IMG/VR virus record: IMGVR_UViG_3300035698_028977
Span: 1-46,309 of that record
Source of the DNA: a virus
DNA: 46,309 nucleotides
Strand: one strand, 5' to 3'
Part shown: piece after piece, positions 30,223 to 38,557 of the stretch
Layout: each line of letters begins with the position of its first letter
Position numbering within the stretch: position 1 is the stretch's first letter
The notes under the pieces: generated by a model
What the model was told of the DNA's origin: nothing
What the model saw: the letters and a program-made list of their open reading frames with translations, nothing else
The model's database searches: none
Made by a program: the position numbers and the translations under genes

Positions 30223-30714
30223 ATGAGAACCAAGCAAGCCAGTTATCTCGTTCAAGTAGCGAGCGCTCTTGAAAGCTTCGGCCAAACCATTCGGGGTAAG
30301 TTGGACAAAGGCAACCTCGACACCGATGAACAGATCCAGCTGGGTACCCGACTCCTGATTTTGACGAAGATGTCCAATATCTTGCTGGATATTTTCAAGA
30401 CTCGTCTCCGGGAAACGGCCGTCCAGCAGGATAGCCAACCGGGGACACAGCACTTCAATGCCACGGATGGTTCCCGGTGCGCTGTGACCATCCCGAAGTC
30501 TTCCCTGGCAGTCAGGAAAAATGTTGATATCTCCGAACTCAAGCCCGTGTTAGGGACCACCCTATTCGATTCCCTGTTTGAAACCTCGGTGGTTTACAAA
30601 CCCCGCAAGGAATTCAGGACACGGGTAGCTTCGTGTGCTCCGGACTTGATCCAGGCTGCCCTGGGTGTCGTAGAGATTAGGGAAGGTACCCCCCGGGTGT
30701 CCTTCAAGGGGTAA
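30223..30714 (+). CDS. Unknown 163-residue protein
   Basis: GGAG lies 8 bases before the ATG. Helical N-terminal half with SALESFGQTIRGKL and a beta-rich second half (SRCAVTIPKSSLAVRKNVD). No known family. Part of the same operon. Confidence 0.62.
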   Translation: MRTKQASYLVQVASALESFGQTIRGKLDKGNLDTDEQIQLGTRLLILTKMSNILLDIFKTRLRETAVQQDSQPGTQHFNATDGSRCAVTIPKSSLAVRKNVDISELKPVLGTTLFDSLFETSVVYKPRKEFRTRVASCAPDLIQAALGVVEIREGTPRVSFKG

Positions 30715-30720
30715 ACGGTA

Positions 30721-31035
30721 ATGGACACACAACAAATAGAGATGGTGCGGGTAATGCAGGAAGTTGCCCGTATCGAAACGGAGATACACACAGCCGACAC
30801 CCAATACGGTACCGTGCGTCCCGAAGGTCCCAGCGACGGTCGGTTGTATGAACGGCTTGGGATCTTTACTGTGGCCATGGGCCGGGTCGGGTGCTGCCCC
30901 ACCAGGGCGCTGAATCTGATCGAACAGATGGCCAAGATGACCCTGGAGGGCCGGGGCTACCTGAACCTTATGGGTCTTGTCTTGCGGCCAGGAGAAAGGG
31001 TCTTCGTGCCGTCTCTGGATATCCCAAAGAGCTGA
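30721..31035 (+). CDS. Unknown 104-residue protein
   Basis: AAGGGG lies about 10 bases upstream of the ATG, and the previous stop is 4 bases away. Long N-terminal helix with the acidic stretch MQEVARIETEIHTADTQYG, then GRVGCCPTRALNLIEQM. No motif recognised. Confidence 0.6.
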   Translation: MDTQQIEMVRVMQEVARIETEIHTADTQYGTVRPEGPSDGRLYERLGIFTVAMGRVGCCPTRALNLIEQMAKMTLEGRGYLNLMGLVLRPGERVFVPSLDIPKS

Positions 31036-31046
31036 TTGGAGGAGTC

Positions 31047-32093
31047 ATGAACAAGGAAATGCCGCCGTGCCCCTGTGGAGTAAGGGGCTTCTTCGAACCC
31101 TACGGGGGAGGGGTGATGGGTTCCGGTCACAGCTCCTTCCACTACTATTGCGCCCAGTGCCGTAGGTCGGCCATAAAGATCACTCAAGGATGGCTGCGCG
31201 TCTTCCTGATAGACAGACACCAACACGACCCTCCACAGTATGTGCTCGACTACGCCAACACGACCCTCATGATCGTGGCCCGGTCCTACAGTGCCAAGGT
31301 GGAACTGCTCCGGGAACGGTACATCGAAGATCGGATGCGGGAACTGGCCGGACCGTTCGGGTTCGACTACAACAAAGGGTGCCGCCACCACTTCCTCCGT
31401 GACCCGGATGACAAGATTGTCAGGGATGGGGACAGCAAGCTTGTCTTCGAGTATCAGGACTCGGAGGGCAACCGTATCGACGTAGACGCCCGCCAACTAC
31501 GGGACGCTTTGGAGCAAGTCCACAGCACGGTTCCCGCACCCTCCATGTTTCTCACACCACCCATCCTCCCCCAGATGCCGAAACACCTAGTCGGCTACGT
31601 GTGGCATGCGGATTCCGCTGACCCAAAAACCGGTAAGCCAGGATGCTGGCGCCAAACCGACCCCGAAGAGTCGGCCACGGCCGTCGTCCCGACCGACCCC
31701 CTTCGTAAACGGCACGACGACTTCTTCGATACCATCTTCGAGGCTGTCGAGAAGGCCACGGGTCAGGCCATCACCCGACAGGAGATCCCCAACCGCTACT
31801 ACCCGGATCTCGTGAATTCCGAGCCTTGGTTCGCATTCCGGGTGGGGGAGGTAGACTTCGTAGCCGGTCCCCGGAAGCGGGTCATCAACTTCACGATGGA
31901 GAGCGAAACCTTCTTCCCGACGGAGAACGTGCGCTCCCTGGCCGAGCGGGACAACGTGACCTACTATGCCGACAAAGGCTGGAAGGGGGATCAGGCTCGC
32001 ACCAAAGAGGCCACCATCCACGCCTGGGACAAAGAGAAAGCCATCGAGTACCTGACGGCCATGATCCAGGCATCTCTCAAGAAGGCGGCTTAG
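31047..32093 (+). CDS. Unknown 348-residue protein with N-terminal zinc-binding Cys
   Basis: GGAGGAG lies directly before the ATG. CPCG (8-11) and CAQC (about 35-38) make a zinc finger. A helical region and a C-terminal domain with beta strands (PWFAFRVGEVDFVAGPRKRV) follow. It precedes rtcB in the operon, but no functional link is visible. Confidence 0.65.
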   Translation: MNKEMPPCPCGVRGFFEPYGGGVMGSGHSSFHYYCAQCRRSAIKITQGWLRVFLIDRHQHDPPQYVLDYANTTLMIVARSYSAKVELLRERYIEDRMRELAGPFGFDYNKGCRHHFLRDPDDKIVRDGDSKLVFEYQDSEGNRIDVDARQLRDALEQVHSTVPAPSMFLTPPILPQMPKHLVGYVWHADSADPKTGKPGCWRQTDPEESATAVVPTDPLRKRHDDFFDTIFEAVEKATGQAITRQEIPNRYYPDLVNSEPWFAFRVGEVDFVAGPRKRVINFTMESETFFPTENVRSLAERDNVTYYADKGWKGDQARTKEATIHAWDKEKAIEYLTAMIQASLKKAA

Positions 32094-32130
32094 CATCACC
32101 CCTTGTCGGGTAGATAGGGCAGGAGGAGCC

Positions 32131-33531
32131 ATGTCTTTCAAATACCATGTCATCCAGGAATCATTTCGGCGCTTCGTGCTCCCCAAGGTGGGGGACATGA
32201 AATGCCCGGCGTTAGCGTTTCTGACCCCCGAGCTCTTCGAGGGGACCAACGAGGGTCTCTGGAAACAGACGGCCCAGTCGGCTTCCTACGAAAGCGTGAC
32301 CGACGTGTACCTGATGCCCGACACCCACCTGGGTTTCGGGGTCCCCATTGGGGGCGTTGTCCTGACCGAAAACACCCTCATTCAGGCCGGGAGCGGGTAC
32401 GATGTTTCTTGCGGAATGCTCCTCATGGAGACCGACCTGCACGCATCCGACGTCGTGGACCGCAAGAAGCGCCAGGCGTGGATCCAGGAGGTCGAAGCCC
32501 GGGTCGCCACAGGGCTCGGTTCGCACCAGCCCCCTCGGATGGTCCCCCGGAGCTACAACACGGTCCGGGAGATTTTCCGGACCGGCGCCACGTCCCTGGG
32601 GACGAAGCCCGAGCTGTGTGAACGGCTCTGCATCCCGATTGACGAGAACCACTTCAAAGAGGGTCTGATCGAGAAGGCTACGAAGAAGGCGGCCCCCCAG
32701 CTCGGGTCTCTCGGGGGCGGAAACCACTTCATCGCCATGCACATCGACCCGACGGACTCGTCCGTTTGGTTGATCATCCACTGTGGGTCTCGGGGCTATG
32801 GCTGGCAGACAGCCAACCACTTCTACTACGAAGCGGCCCGGTTGCGGGGCCTGCGGCCCAAGCGCCGGGAGGAAGCGTGGCTGAGAGCCGATGAGCGGAT
32901 GGGCCTGGAGTATTGGGCGCACCACAACACGGCGGCCAACTACGCCATCGCCAACCGACACGTCATCGCCCAGGAGCTCCGGGAGGCCACAGAGGTCGTG
33001 TTCGGCGAGACGGCCCGGACCTTCTACGAAATCAGCCACAACCTGATCCAGCGGGAGACCGTGGACAAGGATGGGACCCAGAGGTTCGTCCACCGCAAGG
33101 GGGCCACCCGGGCCTTCCCGGCCGGGCATCCTGACCTGGTGGGGACGAAGTGGTCCGAGACCGGGCACCCCTGCATCATCCCCGGCTCGATGCTCCATGG
33201 GTCCGCCCTCCTTTTCCCAGCCGAGAAGGCTTGGGAGAGTGGCTGCTCCGTCAACCACGGGGCCGGGCGCCTGATGGGCTGTGGGGACGCCAAGCGGAGC
33301 CTGCGGGCTATCCAGGACGAGATCGATGAGGAGATGCGCACGACCAAGGTCGAGTGCACCGACGGGACCGTAATCGTGGGCGTCGAGACGAACCAGGCCC
33401 AAACCCCTCTGGATGAGAGCGGCTACGCCTACAAGAATCTCGATACGGTGCTCGGCGTCCTGGAAGCCGAAGGCATCGCCAAAATCGCCCGCCGGATGTA
33501 CCCGGTGGCCAACATTGCGGGGGTGCGCTGA
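32131..33531 (+). CDS. rtcB: RtcB RNA ligase
   Basis: 466 residues covering the whole family: MPDTHLGFGVPIGG, the metal-site Asp-Cys in GYDVSCGM, GSLGGGNHF, IHCGSRG, the guanylylated His in VNHGAGRLMG, and YKNLD near the end. It joins 2',3'-cyclic phosphate (or 3'-phosphate) ends to 5'-OH ends using GTP and Mn. In phages it is thought to repair tRNAs cut by host defence nucleases; the 25 tRNAs here fit this. It could also act in splicing of split or intron-bearing tRNAs. GGAGG precedes the ATG by 5 bases. The next gene starts at its stop (TGATG). Confidence 0.96.
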   Translation: MSFKYHVIQESFRRFVLPKVGDMKCPALAFLTPELFEGTNEGLWKQTAQSASYESVTDVYLMPDTHLGFGVPIGGVVLTENTLIQAGSGYDVSCGMLLMETDLHASDVVDRKKRQAWIQEVEARVATGLGSHQPPRMVPRSYNTVREIFRTGATSLGTKPELCERLCIPIDENHFKEGLIEKATKKAAPQLGSLGGGNHFIAMHIDPTDSSVWLIIHCGSRGYGWQTANHFYYEAARLRGLRPKRREEAWLRADERMGLEYWAHHNTAANYAIANRHVIAQELREATEVVFGETARTFYEISHNLIQRETVDKDGTQRFVHRKGATRAFPAGHPDLVGTKWSETGHPCIIPGSMLHGSALLFPAEKAWESGCSVNHGAGRLMGCGDAKRSLRAIQDEIDEEMRTTKVECTDGTVIVGVETNQAQTPLDESGYAYKNLDTVLGVLEAEGIAKIARRMYPVANIAGVR

Positions 33532-33764
33532 TGAAATTCAACACCACCTACGAGTCCCGTCAGGTAGATGTAACCGATGAAATCGCCAAGGAGTGGGGCA
33601 TCCACGGAGGGCGGAACGCTTTCTTCCTGTGCCGGATAACTCGGGTCGAGGGAAGCCTCCCCGAACTGTGGGTGGACCTCACCCGGGTCGCTGTATTCAA
33701 CACCAACACGGAAGGTGATGTCTTCCGAACGTACCTCGAAAACCTGCAAGAGGGAGAAAACTGA
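33531..33764 (+). CDS. Unknown 77-residue protein
   Basis: Overlaps the rtcB stop and the next start (TGATG both sides). Beta-rich: KFNTTYESRQVDVTDEI, then NAFFLCRITRVEGSLPELWV. Co-translated with RtcB; a role with it is possible but not shown. Confidence 0.62.
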   Translation: MKFNTTYESRQVDVTDEIAKEWGIHGGRNAFFLCRITRVEGSLPELWVDLTRVAVFNTNTEGDVFRTYLENLQEGEN

Positions 33765-34048
33765 TGATGAAGAGGCGGCGGTACACCAACGAAATGTTCG
33801 ATGCTATCTGTAGATACGTTGACGGACACCCCGGGTGTACGGCTCGGGAGGCGGGAAACAACGTGTACCCCGAATTCCACCCGGGGTCTTCCCGGGTTCC
33901 CCCTTTGCGTATTGCCGGGAGGATTCGGGATTGGACCCGTGGCTTACTTCGGGTCCTGGGAAGGGGGAGGAGCATCCGGACGGAGCAGGACGGCCAGGCC
34001 ATCCATTACTACCTGGTCGATGATGAGGAAGAAACCGACATCAACTAA
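33764..34048 (+). CDS. Probable winged-helix DNA-binding protein, 94 residues
   Basis: MFDAICRYVDGHPGCTAREAG followed by RVPPLRIAGRIRDWTRGLLR and a strand-strand end (GQAIHYYLVDD) looks like a small winged helix. Basic centre and acidic tail. Starts at the TGATGATG overlap with the previous gene. Confidence 0.55.
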   Translation: MMKRRRYTNEMFDAICRYVDGHPGCTAREAGNNVYPEFHPGSSRVPPLRIAGRIRDWTRGLLRVLGRGRSIRTEQDGQAIHYYLVDDEEETDIN

Positions 34049-34064
34049 CGGAGGGCAACATCCC

Positions 34065-34775
34065 ATGGCACTCACATTTGCAATCGCAATGGCGTCTCTG
34101 GTCGTCATCGGACTCATCGCGGCGGTGGTGTGGCGATTCACGTTCGTCATCAACGTCGAGGCTTTCGGCAACCAGGTCAAGAAACTGCTCATGGCCAACA
34201 ATGTTGACCGGGCAATCAAGCTCTGCAACACCGTACCCCGGAACCCCATCCTCAAGGCCGTCAAGAACTTGCTGGTCCACGCCAACCGAATCTACTCCCT
34301 TGAACTGGCCTACCAGGAATCGGCCCAGGCTCTGAAAAAGGGCAAATCAGTGTTGTGGCTCCAAATCAGTGTTTCCATGTTGATGTGGGCCTCGATTGTC
34401 GGCATGGCTATCAGCCTGATTGTTTTGGGGCCGGAAAAGGGCCCTGCAGAAACGTGGATCTACATCTGCATGGGGGTCTACGTGGTAGTCAACATAATCA
34501 TTTCTGGCCTCACCGCCGGGGGAGCGACCTGTGCCAAAAAGGGTCTGGATCTCATCACCGAAATCCGCACCGCCTTGTATCTACGAGATGGGAAGTACCT
34601 GCCGCCCACCCTCAAATCTCGGAGGGCCACCCCCGAAGAGGTACGGGCGTGGCGGGACTCGATGGGCGACTTCGAGACCGAAATGAAGGCCAAACGGGCT
34701 ACCGGAACGAAGTTCGACATCAACGAAGAGTACGACGAACAGGCCGGAGACGACGGGGTGCTCCCGGCCATCTGA
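34065..34775 (+). CDS. Three-span membrane protein, MotA/TolQ/ExbB-like layout
   Basis: 236 residues from ATG with GGAGGG about 10 bases upstream. A first span at 3-24, a cytoplasmic part with NNVDRAIKLCNTVPRNPILK as in TolQ/ExbB/MotA proteins, then two spans at about 103-124 and 133-155 and a charged C-terminus. The family makes proton-driven channels, but the key pore residues cannot be checked by eye, and no ExbD/TolR partner is adjacent. Confidence 0.5.
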   Translation: MALTFAIAMASLVVIGLIAAVVWRFTFVINVEAFGNQVKKLLMANNVDRAIKLCNTVPRNPILKAVKNLLVHANRIYSLELAYQESAQALKKGKSVLWLQISVSMLMWASIVGMAISLIVLGPEKGPAETWIYICMGVYVVVNIIISGLTAGGATCAKKGLDLITEIRTALYLRDGKYLPPTLKSRRATPEEVRAWRDSMGDFETEMKAKRATGTKFDINEEYDEQAGDDGVLPAI

Positions 34776-34784
34776 GAGGTTCCC

Positions 34785-35198
34785 GTGTGTAAACGGTGCA
34801 TAGCCAAAACAACCATTATTGGGAAGGTCGTCCCTGGTATCATCCTGGTGCGGGCCACTGTCCAGGGCTGCTCCATGGAGCCCAATGAATTTGGGTTGGT
34901 CAAGGGAGACGACCTCATCCACACGTTCATGCGTATCCCCAGGTCGCATCCCTTCTATGGGCTCTCGGACAATGAAGCCAACACTCGGGCAGAAGCCGAT
35001 GGCCTTGCCCCCCTGATGGACTGGTCCAAACTCTCCCTGGGATTTTCCAAACGATTCCTGGTAGACCTGAACACCGGCTGGTGGGTCGTCAAGGCATGCC
35101 TTCAGGCGGGGTATGATCCCGACTTAGATGGCGCTGCTGGTGTCTGGTTGTTCCACCGGATGGGTGTCCTGTTTCAGGAGTGGGGGCAGAAACAATGA
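34785..35198 (+). CDS. Unknown 137-residue protein
   Basis: GTG start with GAGAGG 5 bases upstream. CKRC at the very N-terminus and a later C may bind metal. Mixed fold with Trp-rich second half (DLNTGWWVVKACLQAGYDP). The stop overlaps the next start (ATGA). Confidence 0.58.
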   Translation: MCKRCIAKTTIIGKVVPGIILVRATVQGCSMEPNEFGLVKGDDLIHTFMRIPRSHPFYGLSDNEANTRAEADGLAPLMDWSKLSLGFSKRFLVDLNTGWWVVKACLQAGYDPDLDGAAGVWLFHRMGVLFQEWGQKQ

Positions 35199-36304
35199 AC
35201 AAGGAATGGGGATGGACCTGGCCGCTTCCGGGAAATGTACCGTGGGATCTTCGTGAGAATCGGTACATTTGGATTTGGGAAGACAACGAAAACAGGGTCC
35301 ACAATCGGGGCATGCATTTCTCTGCTGATGGGGGACAGCCCGTCCATGCCGTTGAAGCGGGAACGGTTATTGAGGCTGATTTGGTTGTCAAAATCAAAGG
35401 AGCCAGTGGTTTCATCGTCTACAACTGGGTCAAAGCCCATCCCGAACTCAAGCCCGGTGTTCAAGTGGCACAAGGGGAGTTGATAGGTACAACTGCCCCC
35501 AATGGTCTGGAGTTGTGGATTTGGGCGGAGTATCCCGGAGAACACCTCTTTCCCCACGGGAAGTGCATCGACCCCTACCCCTTTCTGCTACCCGCCTGGT
35601 GCCAGGTGACCGACCGATTTCATCGGGATTCCCCACCCCCACCGGCTGACCCGGACGAGATACGAGATCTCGTCCGCTCGATTCAGGAACATGCCCTCTG
35701 GCACTACCCGATTTCGATTTCGGTTCCCCCCAAGGGAGTCTCCGAAGACCTTATGGAAAGGGAAGACGGTGACTTCAAGATGCCTGATACTAGCGATTGG
35801 CCCAAAAAGATAAGGCGGTATGGTGGTGGCATGCACGAATGCCTGAGCCTCAACTATGTGTACGTGGAACCAACAACGGAGACGTGGCGGGGAGACACCG
35901 GCCGGGAAGACCATGACCCCCGGAACACGGCCTTCCGGGTCTGGATCGAAGGTGGCGGTTGGCTGGACCAGTCCCAGGACCCGGACATCCCTGCACCACC
36001 AGAGGGTTGGACGGAGTACAACAAGTGGATATCATGTCACGACTTCCGGCTGAACTGTGGCGCAGAGACCATGGAACAAGCCCTGATACAGTTGGCCATG
36101 AAGGTCAAGTTCTACTACGAAGACAACGGTGACGACCGGAAGGTCCCCAAGGAATGCGACGGGGACTTCGAAAATTGGGGCGAAGACGACGAACGGTACG
36201 TGAGCGAATGTGAGGACGCCGGGGACGGGTTCTGCGAGAGGTGCGGTTACCTGATCGACGCCCCGGAGATTGACGACGAGGAAGATGAGACAGCGGGAAG
36301 TTGA
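35195..36304 (+). CDS. Protein with decayed M23 (LytM-like) domain, 369 residues
   Basis: Residues about 38-115 follow the M23 peptidase pattern: GMHFSADGGQPVHAVEAGTV (H..SAD), GFIVYN, KPGVQVAQGELIGTT and then LELWIWAEY where active enzymes have HLHFE. The catalytic H.H is thus lost (W.W), so it is probably a peptidoglycan-binding or structural relic. The second half is acidic and ends with CERCGYLI. No signal peptide. Confidence 0.6.
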   Translation: MNKEWGWTWPLPGNVPWDLRENRYIWIWEDNENRVHNRGMHFSADGGQPVHAVEAGTVIEADLVVKIKGASGFIVYNWVKAHPELKPGVQVAQGELIGTTAPNGLELWIWAEYPGEHLFPHGKCIDPYPFLLPAWCQVTDRFHRDSPPPPADPDEIRDLVRSIQEHALWHYPISISVPPKGVSEDLMEREDGDFKMPDTSDWPKKIRRYGGGMHECLSLNYVYVEPTTETWRGDTGREDHDPRNTAFRVWIEGGGWLDQSQDPDIPAPPEGWTEYNKWISCHDFRLNCGAETMEQALIQLAMKVKFYYEDNGDDRKVPKECDGDFENWGEDDERYVSECEDAGDGFCERCGYLIDAPEIDDEEDETAGS

Positions 36305-36641
36305 ACAGGTCGAAGAGGCTCTCCGGCAAGGAGGATGGTTCGGGTCGGACACCAAAGCATTCCGGGCTGCCGTTGTCATGATTCTGGGCCTCGCCCGACG
36401 CAAGCACCTGGACGACTTCTGCAAGCTGACCGGCTACCCCAGAGCCGACATCCAAAAGTGGATGCGCAGGTTGCGCAAGTATGGCTACTGGAGGAGTGAG
36501 GACAAGATGACCTGGGCCAACTGGCACGAAGAATATGGCCAGATGGCCTTCATTCTCGACGTCGGGGTGGTCGTCGGTGAATTGGAAGTGACGCACGATG
36601 AGAACGGAGAGAGGCTCTATGGGGAATCCACACAATCCTGA
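36285..36641 (+). CDS. Unknown 118-residue protein, HTH-like
   Basis: GAGG lies 4 bases before the ATG at 36285, inside the end of the previous gene. VMILGLARRKHLDDFCKLTG and ADIQKWMRRLRKYGYW look like a helix-turn-helix. DNA binding is plausible. Confidence 0.55.
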   Translation: MRQREVEQVEEALRQGGWFGSDTKAFRAAVVMILGLARRKHLDDFCKLTGYPRADIQKWMRRLRKYGYWRSEDKMTWANWHEEYGQMAFILDVGVVVGELEVTHDENGERLYGESTQS

Positions 36642-37236
36642 CCGCATGAAACCAGTTTCTAACGAGCGGGTGGATGAACTCTTAGCCATGCTTCAGAGCT
36701 ACCTCGATACGGGTGGTTCTATTTCAGTCGAGATCGCACAAAAGGAACAACCAGGTCTTGTCCGAGCTATTTATCGACACGTAGGCAAATGGCCTGAAAC
36801 ACTTGAACGACTCGGTTACACCTCCGCTTCGGTTACCCGAAAACCCTGGAAATGGCACAAAGAAGCCATCTTGTCTGAGCTGGAAAAGCATGCCGACGAG
36901 ACGGGGAGGCTTAGCAAGAATGCTGTTCCAGGTTCTTGCTATTTCGCAGCTACAAGGGAATTCGGCTCATGGGATGCTGCTCTTGATGCTGTTGGATTGA
37001 AGAGACCCAACAAAAGATGGTCCAAAGAGGCTATATTGGCTGAATTGAAACGACATGCTCGTGGGGTATGGGGCCCTACGATACGTGCTGTTCCACGTTC
37101 TTGCCACCGCGCAGCTACAAGGGAATTCGGCTCATGGGATGCTGCTCTTGATGCTGCTGGATTCAAACGTAAGTACGGGCAGGCCCGCAGGCTCAGGGGG
37201 AAGTACAAATCCCAACGGAGACGGCCCAATGGGTAA
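36619..37236 (+). CDS. Homing-endonuclease-associated repeat protein inserted at the start of a neighbour gene
   Basis: 205 residues. Two clear copies (about 73-123 and 125-177) of the HNH-associated repeat, ending TREFGSWDAALDAVGLKR and TREFGSWDAALDAAGFKR, plus a degenerate first copy. There is no nuclease domain. Its first nine residues MGNPHNPDR are the same as those of the next gene, encoded by similar but not identical DNA (36619 and 37229). The gene therefore seems to have inserted just after the neighbour's ninth codon, keeping the old start and rebuilding a second one. Confidence 0.75.
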   Translation: MGNPHNPDRMKPVSNERVDELLAMLQSYLDTGGSISVEIAQKEQPGLVRAIYRHVGKWPETLERLGYTSASVTRKPWKWHKEAILSELEKHADETGRLSKNAVPGSCYFAATREFGSWDAALDAVGLKRPNKRWSKEAILAELKRHARGVWGPTIRAVPRSCHRAATREFGSWDAALDAAGFKRKYGQARRLRGKYKSQRRRPNG

Positions 37237-37792
37237 TCCACATAACCCTGACCGCTACGGGGAAACCTGGCCCCAACACAAGATAGATGCCTGTTTGCAC
37301 GTACTCCAACGAGTAAAACCCCATGTGGTGGTGTCAGGCGGGTACGCTTGGCACTTCATGGCGCCGGTCGGGCACCCAGAGTACAAGCACGGGCATGACC
37401 ACAAGGACATCGACATCTACGTCCCCAAACACCAGGTCAGCACCGTCATCAGTCTGCTCCTGGGACTCGGGCTCCGCAAGGTCACAACCAAGTACGACCG
37501 GCTCGACAACCCGGAGGAATTCCGGCGCTACGAGAAGGTGGTCGAGGACGGTGAGCACCCACCCTTCCGCATCACCATTGACTTCTTCGTGGAGAAGGCC
37601 CCGCTGCCAACCACCGAGATCAACGGCTGGTCCGTGGTCGAGCCCGGAACCTTGCTGGGCTTCTACACGCAGGGGCACCACGGCAGCTCTGAATGCTTCG
37701 CCGTTCAGGCCGCCCGCAAGCTCCTGGACAAAGGCATTGACCCCGTGTTGCGGCCGGAGCTCGTGGAGATACCGGAAAGGAGCGGACCGTGA
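37229..37792 (+). CDS. Nucleotidyltransferase-fold protein
   Basis: 187 residues. VVVSGGYAWHFM and later HKDIDIYV give the GG...DxD signature of the Pol-beta-type nucleotidyltransferase fold; a third acidic residue may be in ITIDFFVE. Relatives include AbiEii-type and aminoglycoside-type enzymes, and similar proteins are common in large phages. Substrate unknown. It overlaps the repeat protein's last codons and the next gene (GTGA). Confidence 0.66.
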   Translation: MGNPHNPDRYGETWPQHKIDACLHVLQRVKPHVVVSGGYAWHFMAPVGHPEYKHGHDHKDIDIYVPKHQVSTVISLLLGLGLRKVTTKYDRLDNPEEFRRYEKVVEDGEHPPFRITIDFFVEKAPLPTTEINGWSVVEPGTLLGFYTQGHHGSSECFAVQAARKLLDKGIDPVLRPELVEIPERSGP

Positions 37793-37980
37793 GGATTGTG
37801 GTTGCTGACATCCCCGCCGGGTACGAGGACAGGTACCCGTTCCAGAACGGCGAGACGGTATTGCTTCTCGGAGAGATAGAGAACATGCCCGGCCATATCG
37901 CTGTCGTGACCCGGGATGGCAAAGTCCACTTCGGATACCACAACGACACCTTCCGAGAGCCCACAGAGGACGAGATGTGA
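37789..37980 (+). CDS. Unknown 63-residue protein
   Basis: GTG start overlapping the previous stop as GTGA. Beta-rich, with the pattern ETVLLLGEIENMPGHIAVVT then RDGKVHFGYH, like a small SH3-type barrel; acidic end. Function unknown. Confidence 0.58.
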   Translation: MRIVVADIPAGYEDRYPFQNGETVLLLGEIENMPGHIAVVTRDGKVHFGYHNDTFREPTEDEM

Positions 37981-38017
37981 AAAACCACTCGATCGAAACC
38001 CCAACAGGAGGAACCCG

Positions 38018-38308
38018 ATGAAGGTAACGCTCGCCAGAGACGTAGAAGCAGCCCGAAACAAGACATACCAGGACCCGTTCAAGGCAATGGTGACATGCCC
38101 CCATTGCGGCAAAGAAGCCCCGTTGGCTTTTGTAGCTCACGAGGGGCTTGACGAAGATGACCGTGACACGTCACGTGACGCCGTCTGTAGTCTCTACAAA
38201 ACGACCGGACAAAGAGGGGATGGCCTCTGGCTCCATGATTGGTGTGCCGTGGCCGTCTATTTCTGCCGTGGCTGCCTCAAACCGCTTGCCGACTACAACC
38301 AGGGCTGA
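38018..38308 (+). CDS. Zinc-ribbon-like 96-residue protein
   Basis: AGGAGG lies 7 bases before the ATG. CPHCGKEAPL and CRGCLKPLAD are two CxxC knuckles around a His/Trp-rich centre (LWLHDWCAVAVYF). Likely metal-binding; role unknown. Confidence 0.62.
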   Translation: MKVTLARDVEAARNKTYQDPFKAMVTCPHCGKEAPLAFVAHEGLDEDDRDTSRDAVCSLYKTTGQRGDGLWLHDWCAVAVYFCRGCLKPLADYNQG

Positions 38309-38313
38309 AGGGC

Positions 38314-38556
38314 ATGAAAAAGCTACGAGACTATGCACGGGACGGCCTACGAGCGGACTGTGGCGTAGATGTCATCACGGCAACGGAGCTCAAAGCCAAC
38401 CTTGGGGAATGCCTCACACTAACCCAACTTGGGAAGTCGTACTGTATCAAGCGTAAAGGCCAGATCATGGGTTTTCTGGTCTCGGAAAGAGATGCCGACG
38501 TCACACATGAAGTCCTGACAGACGGCACCTGTGCCACGATTTCGGAAGCAAAATAG
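38314..38556 (+). CDS. Phd/YefM-type antitoxin-like protein
   Basis: 80 residues. DVITATELKANLGECLTLTQ then LGKSYCIKRKGQIMGFLVSE is the Phd/YefM DNA-binding and dimer fold (strand, helix, strand, hairpin). No Doc or YoeB-like toxin is next to it; the following gene is a nucleoside hydrolase. An orphan antitoxin could neutralise a host toxin that would otherwise block the phage. Confidence 0.6.
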   Translation: MKKLRDYARDGLRADCGVDVITATELKANLGECLTLTQLGKSYCIKRKGQIMGFLVSERDADVTHEVLTDGTCATISEAK

Positions 38557-38557
38557 T

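Noticed and set aside
32212-33402. 396-residue minus-strand frame
   Set aside because: Antisense to rtcB, which has all family motifs.
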